The notes under the pieces are model-generated. The model saw nothing but the letters and a program-made list of their open reading frames with translations. It had not been told where the DNA came from and searched no databases. Shown in pieces: positions 11,652-21,771 of a DNA stretch of 64,000 nt; the first letter of the stretch is position 1; every line of letters starts with the position of its first letter. The translations under genes and the position numbers were made by a program. The DNA comes from Smallanthus sonchifolius (Eukaryota; Streptophyta; Magnoliopsida; Asterales; Asteraceae): assembly GCA_023525975.1 (NCBI GenBank), contig CM042018.1, positions 72,671,001-72,735,000 on the forward strand, read 5' to 3'.

Positions 11652-11918
11652 TTTATGCTCTTGATTTCTGAGTGTATTCAGGTTTTTGTGATTGATTTGA
11701 GGTGTTTTTCAGTCAATTATTGGAGTTTTCTGCATCTGGGTTTTTAAGCATTGTTACATGGATGTTTCGGGGACTGTTTCATTATTTACGGGTTTATTTG
11801 GTTGAGTTTCTCAAATTGAAGACTGGATTCTTATTCTAGAGTACTTTTAGAAGCATTTCATCAGATTGGATCTCTATTGTCGACACTTTGATTTTTGGAG
11901 CTTTTCATCAATGGAGTT
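11652..11918 (+). other. Leader of Cop-2a, first part
   Basis: This is a noncoding leader, matching 45203-45478 in Cop-2b. It is interrupted at 11918/11919 by Cop-3 and resumes near 23186. Confidence 0.75.
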
Positions 11919-12073
11919 TGTTGAAGCACTTTCCTGTGACAACACTCTGGGTAGAGTCTTAGTTTGTATTTTCATGTCTGTAATTGTCTTTGTATGTAAG
12001 AGTCTTTATATATTAGTTTATCGAGTTGTATTTACTTTTACATATTGAATGTTGCATTTCTTACTAAGTGTTT

Positions 12074-12192
12074 TGCGCACTTACATGTGCGCAGGAGAAA
12101 GCTCCTGCGTACTTAGCAAGTACGCAAGAATACCTTTGCGTACTTGTTAAGTACGCAAGAGCATTTTGCCCTGCGCACTTGATAAGTGCGCA
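12074..12192. repeat. Four 20-21 bp palindromes in the Cop-3 LTR
   Basis: Words of the form TGCGYACTT-n3-AAGTRCGCA lie at 12074-12093 (a 20-bp variant), 12106-12126, 12137-12157 and 12172-12192, with starts 32, 31 and 35 bp apart. The last ends 15 bp before the TATA-like box. Confidence 0.9.
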
Positions 12193-12206
12193 GGCATCAG
12201 GTCAGG

Positions 12207-12214
12207 TATAAGTA
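12207..12214 (+). promoter_or_regulatory. TATA-like box of the Cop-3 LTR
   Basis: TATAAGTA lies directly behind the palindrome cluster, about 240 bp before the LTR end. The position fits a U3 promoter. Confidence 0.55.
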
Positions 12215-12450
12215 GGATAGGTTGACAGAAGTTATGTACGCAGGCATAAACGCAAATAGGCAGATTGTAAATTCAGTGCTTTTCTATGTAACCTTCAAGT
12301 GTTTATAATACAAAGAACGTTTAAAGTGATTCTCTTGTTGGTTTACTTTGTTTAGTTTGACTCTCCACCTAGTCACGGGCATTCCGCACCCGGTTCGACT
12401 AGTAGACCCACTTGCATGTGATGATCAGCCACACCCGAGGGACCTACAAG

Positions 12451-12462
12451 TGGTATCAGAGC
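12451..12462 (+). other. Primer-binding site of Cop-3
   Basis: TGGTATCAGAGC is a full match to the expected complement of initiator Met-tRNA, two bases after the LTR end. Confidence 0.92.
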
Positions 12463-13024
12463 GATTGCTCCTGATTTTGAGTGTTGTGAGTGAGTTTGGA
12501 GAGTTTTTACAAGCAAAAAGAGGTATTTTTGTTGATTTTTGTGATAAACTAGGGGTAGCTCTTGAGCACTATTTTAGAAGCAAAAATCACTCAAAAACTG
12601 ATTTTTGTTGTGTATTTGAGTGTTTTGAGCATCAAAGGTTGGTTAGAAACAAGTTTCTGACCCTTTGGCTCATTTGCATTGATCATCAGACGAATTTTTA
12701 CCATCTTCGGCGAGTTTCAGGTGACCGAAAAAGTTTGGTGAAATTTGTTGAAAAGGTGTCCTGCGTACTTACCATTTATGGCAAAAAGTACAGGTTTCTG
12801 CGTACTTACTAAATACGCAAGAGTTATCTCCTGCGTACTTACAAGTGCACAAGACTGAACTTGTGCGAACTTAAGTTATATCCTGCGTACTTACATCTAC
12901 TCCTGCGTACTTACAAGTACGCAAGAGGAAATCTAAATACGCAAGACCATTTCTCAAGTGCGCAAGGACAAAAGCAAGTGCGCAACTGTGTCTAACTTTT
13001 CTGAAATTTGACTAAGTGTTCACT
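12463..13024 (+). other. Leader of Cop-3 with word array
   Basis: Noncoding. From about 12759 to 12990 it holds many full and half copies of the LTR word (CTGCGTACTTAC, TACGCAAG, AAGTGCGCAA), for example the pair flanking 12916-12936. The array ends about 35 bp before the gag ATG. An open frame at 12348-12812 crosses the primer-binding site and has no recognisable domain; I treat it as chance. Confidence 0.75.
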
Positions 13025-16000
13025 ATGTCGAATCTTCAGAATCTTGGAAACCTGCTGAATTATGATAATGGGATCGGTACACCACAGAAACCACCAAAGT
13101 TGCCGAACGTGAACGATTATTCTAATTGGAAAGCACGTTTCGAGCACTACATTTCATATACCGACTCATCTTTATGGATTCCAATCCTTGAGGGATATAA
13201 GCATCCCACACATATCTATCTTGATGATGAATTGCCCAAGCCTATTTCTAAACTCTATGAGGAAGAAAAGAAAGCATATGATCGAGAGAAGAAGGCACTT
13301 GGTTTGATCACTATGGCATTAACTCGGGAATTGTTCCACAGTTTTCGAGGGTATGACAATTCTAAGGATCTCTGGAAAGCATTATAGAAGAGATTCGAAG
13401 GAAATAGTGACATCAAGAAGAGTAAGCGGGATCTTCTCAGGAAGCAGTATGAGTGCTTCAGATTTTTTGAGAACGAATCTTTAGATGACCTCATCTCCAG
13501 GGTATATCATTTACAGACTGAGTTGAAGGCTTTTGAACTCAAGTATCCGGATGAAGAGATGGTGGAAAAGTTTTTGGATGCTTTACCACCCAAATTTGAG
13601 ATGTACACAACCCTAATGAGGGAAAATTCTAAATTCTATGAGCTGACAGTTGAAGAGGCAATAGGAAAGGTTCAAGCTCATGACATGAACCTAAGAAGAA
13701 AGGAGAGCTCTGGTAGACCCCAGATACAAGACCCTTCTATGTATCATGGGACGACTTCTACATCCAAGTCATCGGGCTCTGGAATTGCCCTCTTCACTGG
13801 AAATCCTACTGAAGAAGACCACTCAACTGGGTGTGGTAGTCATGCTTGCTATGCTTCAGGATCAGGGTTGGGGCCTCATCATCAAAATACCTCAAGAAAT
13901 CCTCCTGCTACGTCTTCAGCTAACAACTCAGCTATAGCCAGAATAGCTGAAGATCATGTAGCATTATTCTCATCTTGTATGCTTGCATATGAAAATTTCA
14001 TAGGTGGCAAGCTTACTGATCCAGAGATGATTGAAGAAGATTTTAATCAAGTGGATCCTGATGACATGGAGGACATGGATATTCAATGGAATATGGCCAT
14101 GTTATTGAGGAGAGCCAAGCATTTCCTGAACAGAACAGGAAGAAAGTTTATTGGCGGGCATCCTAATGCCAAGGTCGGGTTTGACAAATCTAAGGCCAAA
14201 TGCTACAAGTGTCTGAACTATGGACACTTTGCTCGTGAGTATCAGAAAGACAGAGCACCTGCCTCTGGTTTTACCCGACCCAGCCAAGGAAATAGCCATG
14301 GCCAAAACAATCCAAGCCACCACAATCAAAGCCAAGGAGGAACGTCCAATGCACTGGTAGCCCAACACGACGACAACTTTGATTGGGGCGTTCATCTTAA
14401 GGATGCCATCATCGCACAAACACAGGTTGGTCTCATGGCTGAGATCATGGAAATGATGGAAGCAGAGAGAAGGGAAGCTTCTATGGCTAAACTAAAAGAG
14501 TCTACTACTGCTGCTACAGAGGAGGTGAAGGAAGCTGAAGAAATGAAAGCACCTGTAGCTGATGAAGAGGAATCGACCACTGCTGTTGCTCTCATGGCCA
14601 TTTGAGAAGCAACAAGTTCGTCGTCTGAGGTAGATTCTAACCCTTTTTCTGTTGTTTCATGTTCTAAGTGTCTAGGGCTAAAACTTGAAAGTTCTAAGCT
14701 CCAAGACAAAATCGAACCCCTAAGTATGGAAGTTCTAAACTATAAAGAAAATGAAAAACGTTTTAAAGAGTCTATTGAAACGTTGAAAAAGGAAAACGTG
14801 AGTATTCTTTAAAAATGAGCGATCAACAGCTTCAGTTGGATATTGCTTATAAGGGGTTAGAAAAACGGAACAATGAAATCAACAAACTGCAAAATGAGAT
14901 CTTGCAGTTAAAATGCACTAATGAGAAGTTGAAAAACTCTCGCTTTGTGGTGGAACACTACGAGTCTGTGGTGAGACAACTGAATGGGTTAGGTTTGGGT
15001 ACCAATGCCATTCCTCCACCAGTGAGCGGGAAGTTTGTCAATAGCTTAATAGACATTGATCTCACTTGTCTAAATGAGTCCTCTGATAAGGATGATTCCC
15101 CTAAAAAGGATGAATCCTCAAGTAAGGCTAACTCCACATCTAGTGAGCAGTTTGTTACTGCTTCAGAAGACGGGTCGGTTAACTCTTGCCCTGAAGGAGT
15201 AGTATCTGAGGAGTTGTTGACTGAACAAAAGGTAAAGAAAAACGTTATCACTAATGGTGATAACTGCATTTTAACTGAACCCGACATCATTGAAACAAAT
15301 GATAAACTAAAGGTAATGCTTTACGGGGATATAAAAGTCTTAACCAACTAAAGAAAGAGTCTTTCTCAGCTCACTATGGGCTCGGTTATAAAGAAAATTT
15401 GGAAAAAATATTATACTCCCAAAAACCAAACTGTAAAGGTTCAGACTAATGTTCATAAACCAATTCCTCCTTCTCATAATGCTGAGTTATCTAAGGCCAG
15501 ATCTAATGAGCCTTACAAGATAACTTATGTAGACAAGAGGAACTGTTTTCACTGTGGCTTGGTTGGTCACATTTTTGTGAACTGTCCTTCTAAGAACCAA
15601 GGGAAACGGCCTGTTGTTTCACAACCAGCTGTTATCCCCAGGTCGCCACCAGTGAAACCATCTCCCAAACATCCAAAGCAAAATGTGGTGAAACCACCGG
15701 TCAAACCGATGGTAAAGCCTAAGATCATATCTGAAGCTAAACCATATGTTCCAAGAAAGGTAACGCAACCTGCTGTACCTCGTGTATCTACCTCTGGTAG
15801 TACACGTACTGGTGAGAAACCGGTGGCAAGACTCTCTAAGCCACAGAGGAGGAGACGGAACAAGAGGTTGAGAAAGCTTGAACAGCTGACTTCAGTTCAA
15901 TCAGGTGAAGCTTCCACAAGTTCACCTGCTGTAGTTGAACCAAAGTCTCCTGTTCCGGTTAAGAAACAGAAGAGATCCTGGACTGCCAAATCCAAAACTT

Positions 16001-16140
16001 CTCAATCTCCTAGTTCTATTTCTTCTAAAGATTCATCAATTTTGAACAGTCATCATGACTGTGAGTTAAAGGAAGTAGTTTATTTTGAAAAGGATGGATG
16101 ACCCAAGACCACAATGGCTTGGGTCTCCAAAACTAACTAA
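13025..16140 (+). pseudogene. gag: gag of Cop-3, nearly intact
   Basis: The ATG at 13025 opens MSNLQNLGNLLNYDNG, with the capsid start YSNWKARF. The frame runs through an in-frame TAG at 13385-13387 (within LWKAL-KRFEG) to a TGA at 14603-14605. DMDIQWNMAMLLRRAKHF precedes a knuckle at 14201-14242 that reads CYKCLNYGHFAREY, with the last Cys replaced by Tyr. After a frame change near 14810 comes a coiled-coil-like segment rich in Glu, Lys, Leu and Asn (14815-14990) and a Ser/Glu-rich linker. A stop at 15349-15351 follows, then a Lys/Pro-rich region. That region has a complete second knuckle, CFHCGLVGHIFVNC, at 15544-15585. A further stop lies at 16099-16101. The conserved end AWVSKTN-stop is at 16120-16140. 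About four stops and one frameshift separate it from an open frame. Confidence 0.85.
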
Positions 16141-16154
16141 TTCTTTTGTGACTC

Positions 16155-19100
16155 GTGCAGGGACGTCCGAAGGGTACTATCTCTAACCGCTGGTATGTAG
16201 ATAGTGGATGTTCCAAGCACATGACAGGAAACATGGCCCTGCTTCAAGACGTTAAACCATTCAGAGGCGGCTATGTGGCCTTTTCCGGAGAAAAAGGCGG
16301 CAACATCACGTGTCAAGGCGTGGTTTTGAACGGTTGTGTCAGCTTTGACAATGTCAACTTCTGCGAGCAGCTGAAGCATAACCTGTTGAGTGTCTCCCAA
16401 ATGTGTGATAAGGAGTACTTGGTGATGTTTGACAAGTCAGAATGCCTGATTCTCAAACCCGGTTTTGAAGTTCCAGAAGATTGGATCCTGATGAGAGCGC
16501 CAAGAACAAACGACACCTATCAGATCGATATGAGCGTGGCAACAAGCACCTCATCAGTTTCTACATGTTTGCTTTCTAAAGCGACAGAGCTCGACTCCAT
16601 CTTGTGGCATAGGAAACTCGGACATATTTCGTATCGTAAAATGAATCATCTTGTCCGAAACGGTTTGGTAACCGCGGTTCCTAAGCTGAGATTTACCATT
16701 GCAGATGACTGTATGCCTTGTAAAAAGGGCAAACAGTAACGGAAGTCTAACAAGCCCAAGCTCCAAAACTCTATTGATACCCCTTTGGAGCTATTACACA
16801 TGGATCTGTTTGGCCCCATAAGTATCAGGAGTATTGGAGGTAAGTCGTTCTGTCTAGTTGTAACTGATGATTTCTCACGTTTTTCTTGGGTGCATTTCTT
16901 AGGTACTAAAGATGAGACTGCTGATATTCTTCAATATTTGATCCTGAGCTTGGAATCTCTTTGTAAGTTGAAAGTTAGAAGAATTAGGAGTGACAACGGA
17001 ACTGAGTTCAAGAATAATCTGATGGAGCTTTTCTGTCTCAAGAAAGGAATCCGTCATGAATTCAGCGCGCCGTACACGCCTCAGCAGAATGGAGTTGCTG
17101 AACGGAAGAACAGAACACTGATTGAGACTGCAAGAACTATGCTGTCAGATGCAAAGCTTCCTATCACTTTCTGGGCAGAAGCCGTTAATACAACTTGTCA
17201 CGTCTTAAACAGAGTTGTGGTTGTGAAGAGGCACAACAAGACTTGTTACGAGTTGATCAACAATGGACTTCCCAATCTTGATTATCTAGTTCCTTTCGGT
17301 AGTCCTTGTTCCTTGTTGCAAAAGTACAAAGACCGCCAGTCAAAGTTTCATGCAAAAGCAGTGGAAGACATCTTCTTAGGATACGTTGCCAACTCGCCTT
17401 GCAATAGAGTGTACAACATAGGAATTCGTACTGTCGAGGAATGGTTTGAAATGGATTGTAGTAAACACAACATTCCACCCGAACCAACAGGTCCAACTTG
17501 GGGTTTTGATTATGATGCACTATTCAAGTCATTCAATCTTCCTGATATATCTGCAGATGACGCTGCAAATGTTTATGAATTATTGGGTGGCAGCGATGAC
17601 TCCAGCTTCTCTACTCGTGCTACTGTACCGATTGTAACTCCTGATTCCAATGCTGCATCTGCATCTGGAACTCATGACAGTGATAACAGTGAAGATGTTC
17701 TTATTGTTGGAGATGACGCTCAAGCCAATCCTAACACAACTGTAGGAAATGACGCTCCAGCTGATCCAATTAACATTGAATCTTCTTCCTCTGGAACACA
17801 GGAAATGGGGGAGTTAAGCACGAATCTTGATCCAGAAATTCAGGAACCGATTGTACCGGAGACGAGAGTGCATAGGAATCATCCAATCGACAACATTATT
17901 GGTGATCCTTATGCCGGCGTTCAGACTCGTCATCGAACCATCACTGAGAACACCAGTCTTTACACAGAGATACTTGACACTGGTGTCATGGAAACATGTC
18001 TGCATGCTGCATTCGTTTCCCAGTTAGAGCCGAAGAATGTGAAGGAGGCTCTCACTGAAAACTGCTGGATTGAGGCGATGCAAGATGAATTGTCACAATT
18101 CCAAAAGTTGCACGTGTGGGATTTGGTTGATTTGCCAAAAGGCTTTCAGCCAATTGGAACCAGATGGGTGTTCAAATGCAAGACGGATGATCGTCATGTT
18201 GTTGTGAAGAACAAAGCAAGATTGGTTATTCAGGGTTTTTATCAGCAAGAGGGCTTGGATTACACGGAAGTATATGCCCCAGTTGCTAGAATTGAAGCCA
18301 TTCGACTGTTCTTGGCTTATGCCACATATGTCGGCTTCAAGGTCTATCAACTTGATGTGAAGAGTGCTTTCCTTTATGGTAAAGTTCATGAAGAGGTCTA
18401 TGTCACTCAACCTCCCTGTTTTGAAGATCCGCATAATATCAATAAAGTGTATAAGCTCGACAAAGCACTTTATGGTCTTCATCAAGCACCGCGGGCATGG
18501 TATAAGACATTATCTAAGCATTTACTGTCTAATGGTTTTGACCCATGGACAGATTGACTCGACTCTCTTCATTAGGAAAGCAGGAGGTGACATTCTTCTT
18601 GTACAAGTATATGTCGACGACATCATTTTTCGGTCTACCATTGAAGGGATGTGTAGGGAATTCGAGCAGGTGATGAAGTCCAAATTTGAAATGAGTAATA
18701 TAGGTGAATTGTCGTTCTTCCTGGGTCTGCAAGTCAGTCAAAGAGAGGATGGCATTTATCTACATCAAACTAAGTATGTGCAGGACAACTTATCAAAATA
18801 CAAGATGAATGATAGCAGTACTTATGGAACACCTATCCCAGTCAATCATGGTCTGAATCCTGACAAAGATGGAAAGGATGTAGACAGCAGATTATACCGT
18901 GGGATGATCGGATCACTTATGTATCTCACAGCTTCAAGACCCGATATAATGTTTGCTGTGTGCTTGTGCTCAAGGTTGCAGTCTCAACCGAAGGAGTCAC
19001 ATATGATAGCCGTGAAGAGAATCTTCAGATACATGAAAGGGAAACCCCGATTAGGTCTTTGGTACTCTAAGCAGCAGTCATTCGACTTCAAAGCCTACAC

Positions 19101-19554
19101 TGATTCAGATTATGGCGGTTGTAACCTTGACATAAAGTCAACTTCTGGTGGATGTCAATTCTTAGGAGACAGACTGGTCTCCTGGCAGTGTAAGAAGCAG
19201 TCAACGGTTTCTGTCTCAACTTGTGAAGCAGAATACATTGCTGCAGCGAGCGGTTGTTCTCAGATACTGTGGATTCAGCAGCAGTTGAGAGACTACGGCT
19301 TAAACTTCACTGGAACTCCTCTATTCATTGACAACAATGCCACGATGTCCATCACAAATAACCTGGTGAAACATTCCAAAACTAAACATATAGAGATTCG
19401 ACATCACTTCATCAGTGATTGTGCTGAAAAGCATTTAATTGAACTTGTAAAACTTCACACGGATGACAATCTTGCTGACCTTTTCACAAAGGCATTTGAT
19501 CGATCCCGTTTTGAGCATCTTGTCAACTTGATAGGAATGTTCAATCCTGAGTGA
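16155..19554 (+). pseudogene. pol: pol of Cop-3 (PR-IN-RT-RH), two lesions
   Basis: Protease DSG is at 16200-16208 (WYVDSGCSKHM). The pre-integrase finger reads LWHRKLGHISYRKMNH and then CMPCKKGKQ, interrupted by TAA at 16737-16739. The integrase core has LLHMDLFGP near 16794, SDNGTEFKNN near 16990 and VAERKNR near 17094. A Ser/Asp-rich hinge follows (about 17600-17850). RT starts near 18109 (HVWDLVDLPKGFQPIGTRW), is frameshifted near 18540, and has YVDD at 18610-18621. RNase H carries YTDSDYGG, CEAEYIAAASG and KTKHIEIRHHF and ends GMFNPE-stop at 19554. Only the stop and the frameshift interrupt about 1130 codons, so this is the best-preserved copia pol in the window. Confidence 0.92.
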
Positions 19555-20874
19555 AAAATTAATTTTTCTTAAATCAATTCAATTCATGGAAGTTAAACTT
19601 TATTCCCTTTTAAATTTTCTGTATAGCTCTTTTAAGTTACAAAATATTTTACAAAAACAAAAACAAAAATAGAAAATGGAGAAAATTTCAAAGTTAACTT
19701 GAGAAAAGAGGAAATGATAGTACATCAGAAATGATCTAAACGTCATAGACTGCTCATATGGGAAATGATTGCGTCATGCTTACTTAACTGTTTAGATTAT
19801 TATGTTTTTAATCTGCTTATTTACGAGTAATTTAAATTGTCAGTAGGCTGTATGCGTCTTTGAATCACTAGTAGTGTGGAAACTAAATCTAAATTACAAC
19901 TGTGATTTGAACCCATGCTTGCAAGTGTGTGTGTGTAAAAGAATAGAAAAAGATCATTATCAGATATAGGATGTTAGATTTTGGCAATGATTTTCTTTTG
20001 AGGACAGTTTCGGCTTATGTCGATTAGCACAATTAATGCGGTTCATCTCACTGCCCATACTCACAAGTATGCAATGAGAGATTGAATCAAGACATGTCTC
20101 TACATTAACCGTTGAGCATGTATTCACCCTTGAATCATTCCAGATTCATTGAAATCAAATCCAGATAAAAGTTGGATCACCTTACCTTATTCAATCACCA
20201 TATATATTATCCTGAATCATCATTCCGATATTCAATGAAGAAAATCAAATGAAACCAAGACAACTGAATCACTCGATTCTGAATCTTATGATTCATGATA
20301 ATCCTTATGGATTCTGCTTGATTTTCCTGTGCTAACAGATGTAGCTTCATTCTGAAAATTTAGAAAATCATTGGGAAAATCTTAGATGCCTTGAGATAGT
20401 GCAAGTTAGAATAGCATATCAGTGGGGTACACGTTGTATATCTTATTAATAATACCTTAATACACAAGAATGTGATACAAAGATGCTTATAGTTTCAAAT
20501 CTTATAATATTGTCAACTTGAATTACTTGTCTATATGCTTATTACGTATGAATAAATAGTAATCCATGACATGATTCCATATTCTTTGATGTTTATTTTG
20601 TATCGTTTTTGCTAAAATATAGCCTGATATAACCATCTGCTCGTGTCTTTGATCAAAAATAGTTTGTGTGAATACTTGTATATTTCTATGAGAAAAGATC
20701 AAAAATATTTTTAGTTTATGCATAGTTCAACTTTATTCGGAAAAGCCAAAAATATTTGTGTTTAACCTTCCTAAATTGTATTTGAAACCTCGTGATTGAA
20801 TATTTTTATCTTGTTCGTTATTTGACTTGAAATCTTCATAATTTGAGTTGAAAGTGTGCGCACATAAGGGTCTC
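19555..20874 (+). other. Post-pol noncoding region of Cop-3
   Basis: AT-rich, no gene seen. A block containing TCAGATATAGG (19962-19972), preceded by TAGTAGTGTGGAAACTAAATCTAAAT, recurs in Cop-2b (52253-52263 and upstream), so part of this region is conserved between families. Confidence 0.7.
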
Positions 20875-20994
20875 TCCGTACTTGATAAGTACGCATGAGG
20901 TAAACCTTGCGCACTTAACAAGTACGCAAGACTTAAGTCATGCGTACTTAGTAAGTACGCAGGAGTTAAGTCCTGCGCACTTAGTAAGTACGCA
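20875..20994. repeat. Four 21-bp palindromes at exact 33-bp period, upstream of the env-like ORF
   Basis: Starts are 20875, 20908, 20941 and 20974, each 33 bp apart. Each word is TGCGYACTT-n3-AAGTACGCA, with one mismatch in the first. The word is the one in the Cop-3 LTR. A TATA box follows 19 bp after the last copy. Confidence 0.93.
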
Positions 20995-21012
20995 CGACCA
21001 ATATGTGTTGGG

Positions 21013-21020
21013 TATAAATA
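21013..21020 (+). promoter_or_regulatory. TATA box upstream of the env-like ORF of Cop-3
   Basis: TATAAATA sits 19 bp after the last palindrome, the same order and spacing as in the LTR (15 bp). It may drive a separate env-like transcript. This is a prediction from layout. Confidence 0.5.
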
Positions 21021-21167
21021 CAGGACATAGAAATTTTTTTAGGGATTACCACTTTCAATCCGGTTTCTCCTGTGATATTCCCTCCGACCATTTTCTCAAA
21101 AATTTCGAGTGTTCCAACCGGATTTTTCGTCCCGCTCATTGTTTAATAATCATCTAACATTTACTTG

Positions 21168-21768
21168 GTGAGAATCTCGGTCCGTATCATCCATTAAATC
21201 CCATGTTTTCGACCGATTCATCAACGGTTTTGAGTGTGAAACTATTGACCTATTTTGGTGTTCTAAATGCAAATTAAGACCTAAAACTTGTTAATAATCA
21301 CTAATCGAAACCTATTGACTCCTAATTTATCCTTAACTTGGTTTGATTTTGGATTTGACCCTAGATTGCCCGTTGGTTCAACTGGGTCGTCATCTAGGTC
21401 AAAAATTTGACGGGTTTAGCGGTTAGTTGCGGTGGATAGTGGTCCTATAGGTCTTAATCAAGTATTTCGACCTTGTGGTGACCATAATCCATGGCAATGC
21501 CTCTCTTCTGATTGAAAGTTGAGATTTCTGGAATTTTGGCTAAGTGCAAGTCTTGCGCACTTAACAAGTACGCAATAAGTAATTCCTGCGTACTTGTTAA
21601 GTACGCAAGAACAAACTCCTGCGTACTTGCTAAGTACGCAGGACCAACACTTAGCAAAAATTCCTAAGTCTGAAATTCACTTCATTGAGTAACTGCTATA
21701 CTGAGTCATGTTTATCCATTTCCATTGATACGTGTTATTCTGATTGTGCTTTCTGTGTGACTTTGCAG
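21168..21768 (+). other. Possible 5'-UTR intron before the env-like ORF of Cop-3
   Basis: A donor-like TTG|GTGAGA lies at 21168, and a pyrimidine/U-rich tract ends in CTTTGCAG at 21768, three bases before the env-like ATG at 21772. The palindromes at 21554-21640 would lie inside the intron. Confidence 0.4.
21554..21640. repeat. Three more 21-bp palindromes at 33-bp period
   Basis: Starts are 21554, 21587 and 21620, again exactly 33 bp apart and with the same word. They lie about 130 bp upstream of the env-like ATG. Confidence 0.93.
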
Positions 21769-21771
21769 ATT

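Larger units (their letters stand above)
11919..12448 (+). repeat. 5' LTR of Cop-3
   Basis: It begins TGTTGAAG at the break in the Cop-2a leader and ends GGACCTACA, two bases before the primer-binding site. It contains four palindromic words (12074-12192) and a TATA-like box at 12207. Confidence 0.75.

Noticed and set aside
12348..12812. 154-codon frame in the Cop-3 LTR and leader
   Set aside because: It crosses the LTR end and primer-binding site and has no recognisable domain, so it is most likely chance.
20882..21157. Open frame with repeated peptides of the form STQELSxAHL
   Set aside because: It is a translation of the 33-bp palindrome array; a multiple-of-three period keeps frames open. 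No other support for a gene.
20875..21640. CRISPR-like array
   Set aside because: Regular period and palindromes, but spacers are short and similar, copies are few, and the context is a plant retrotransposon.
21454..21657. Minus-strand frame with repeated STQE peptides
   Set aside because: Same cause: it lies over the second 33-bp palindrome array.
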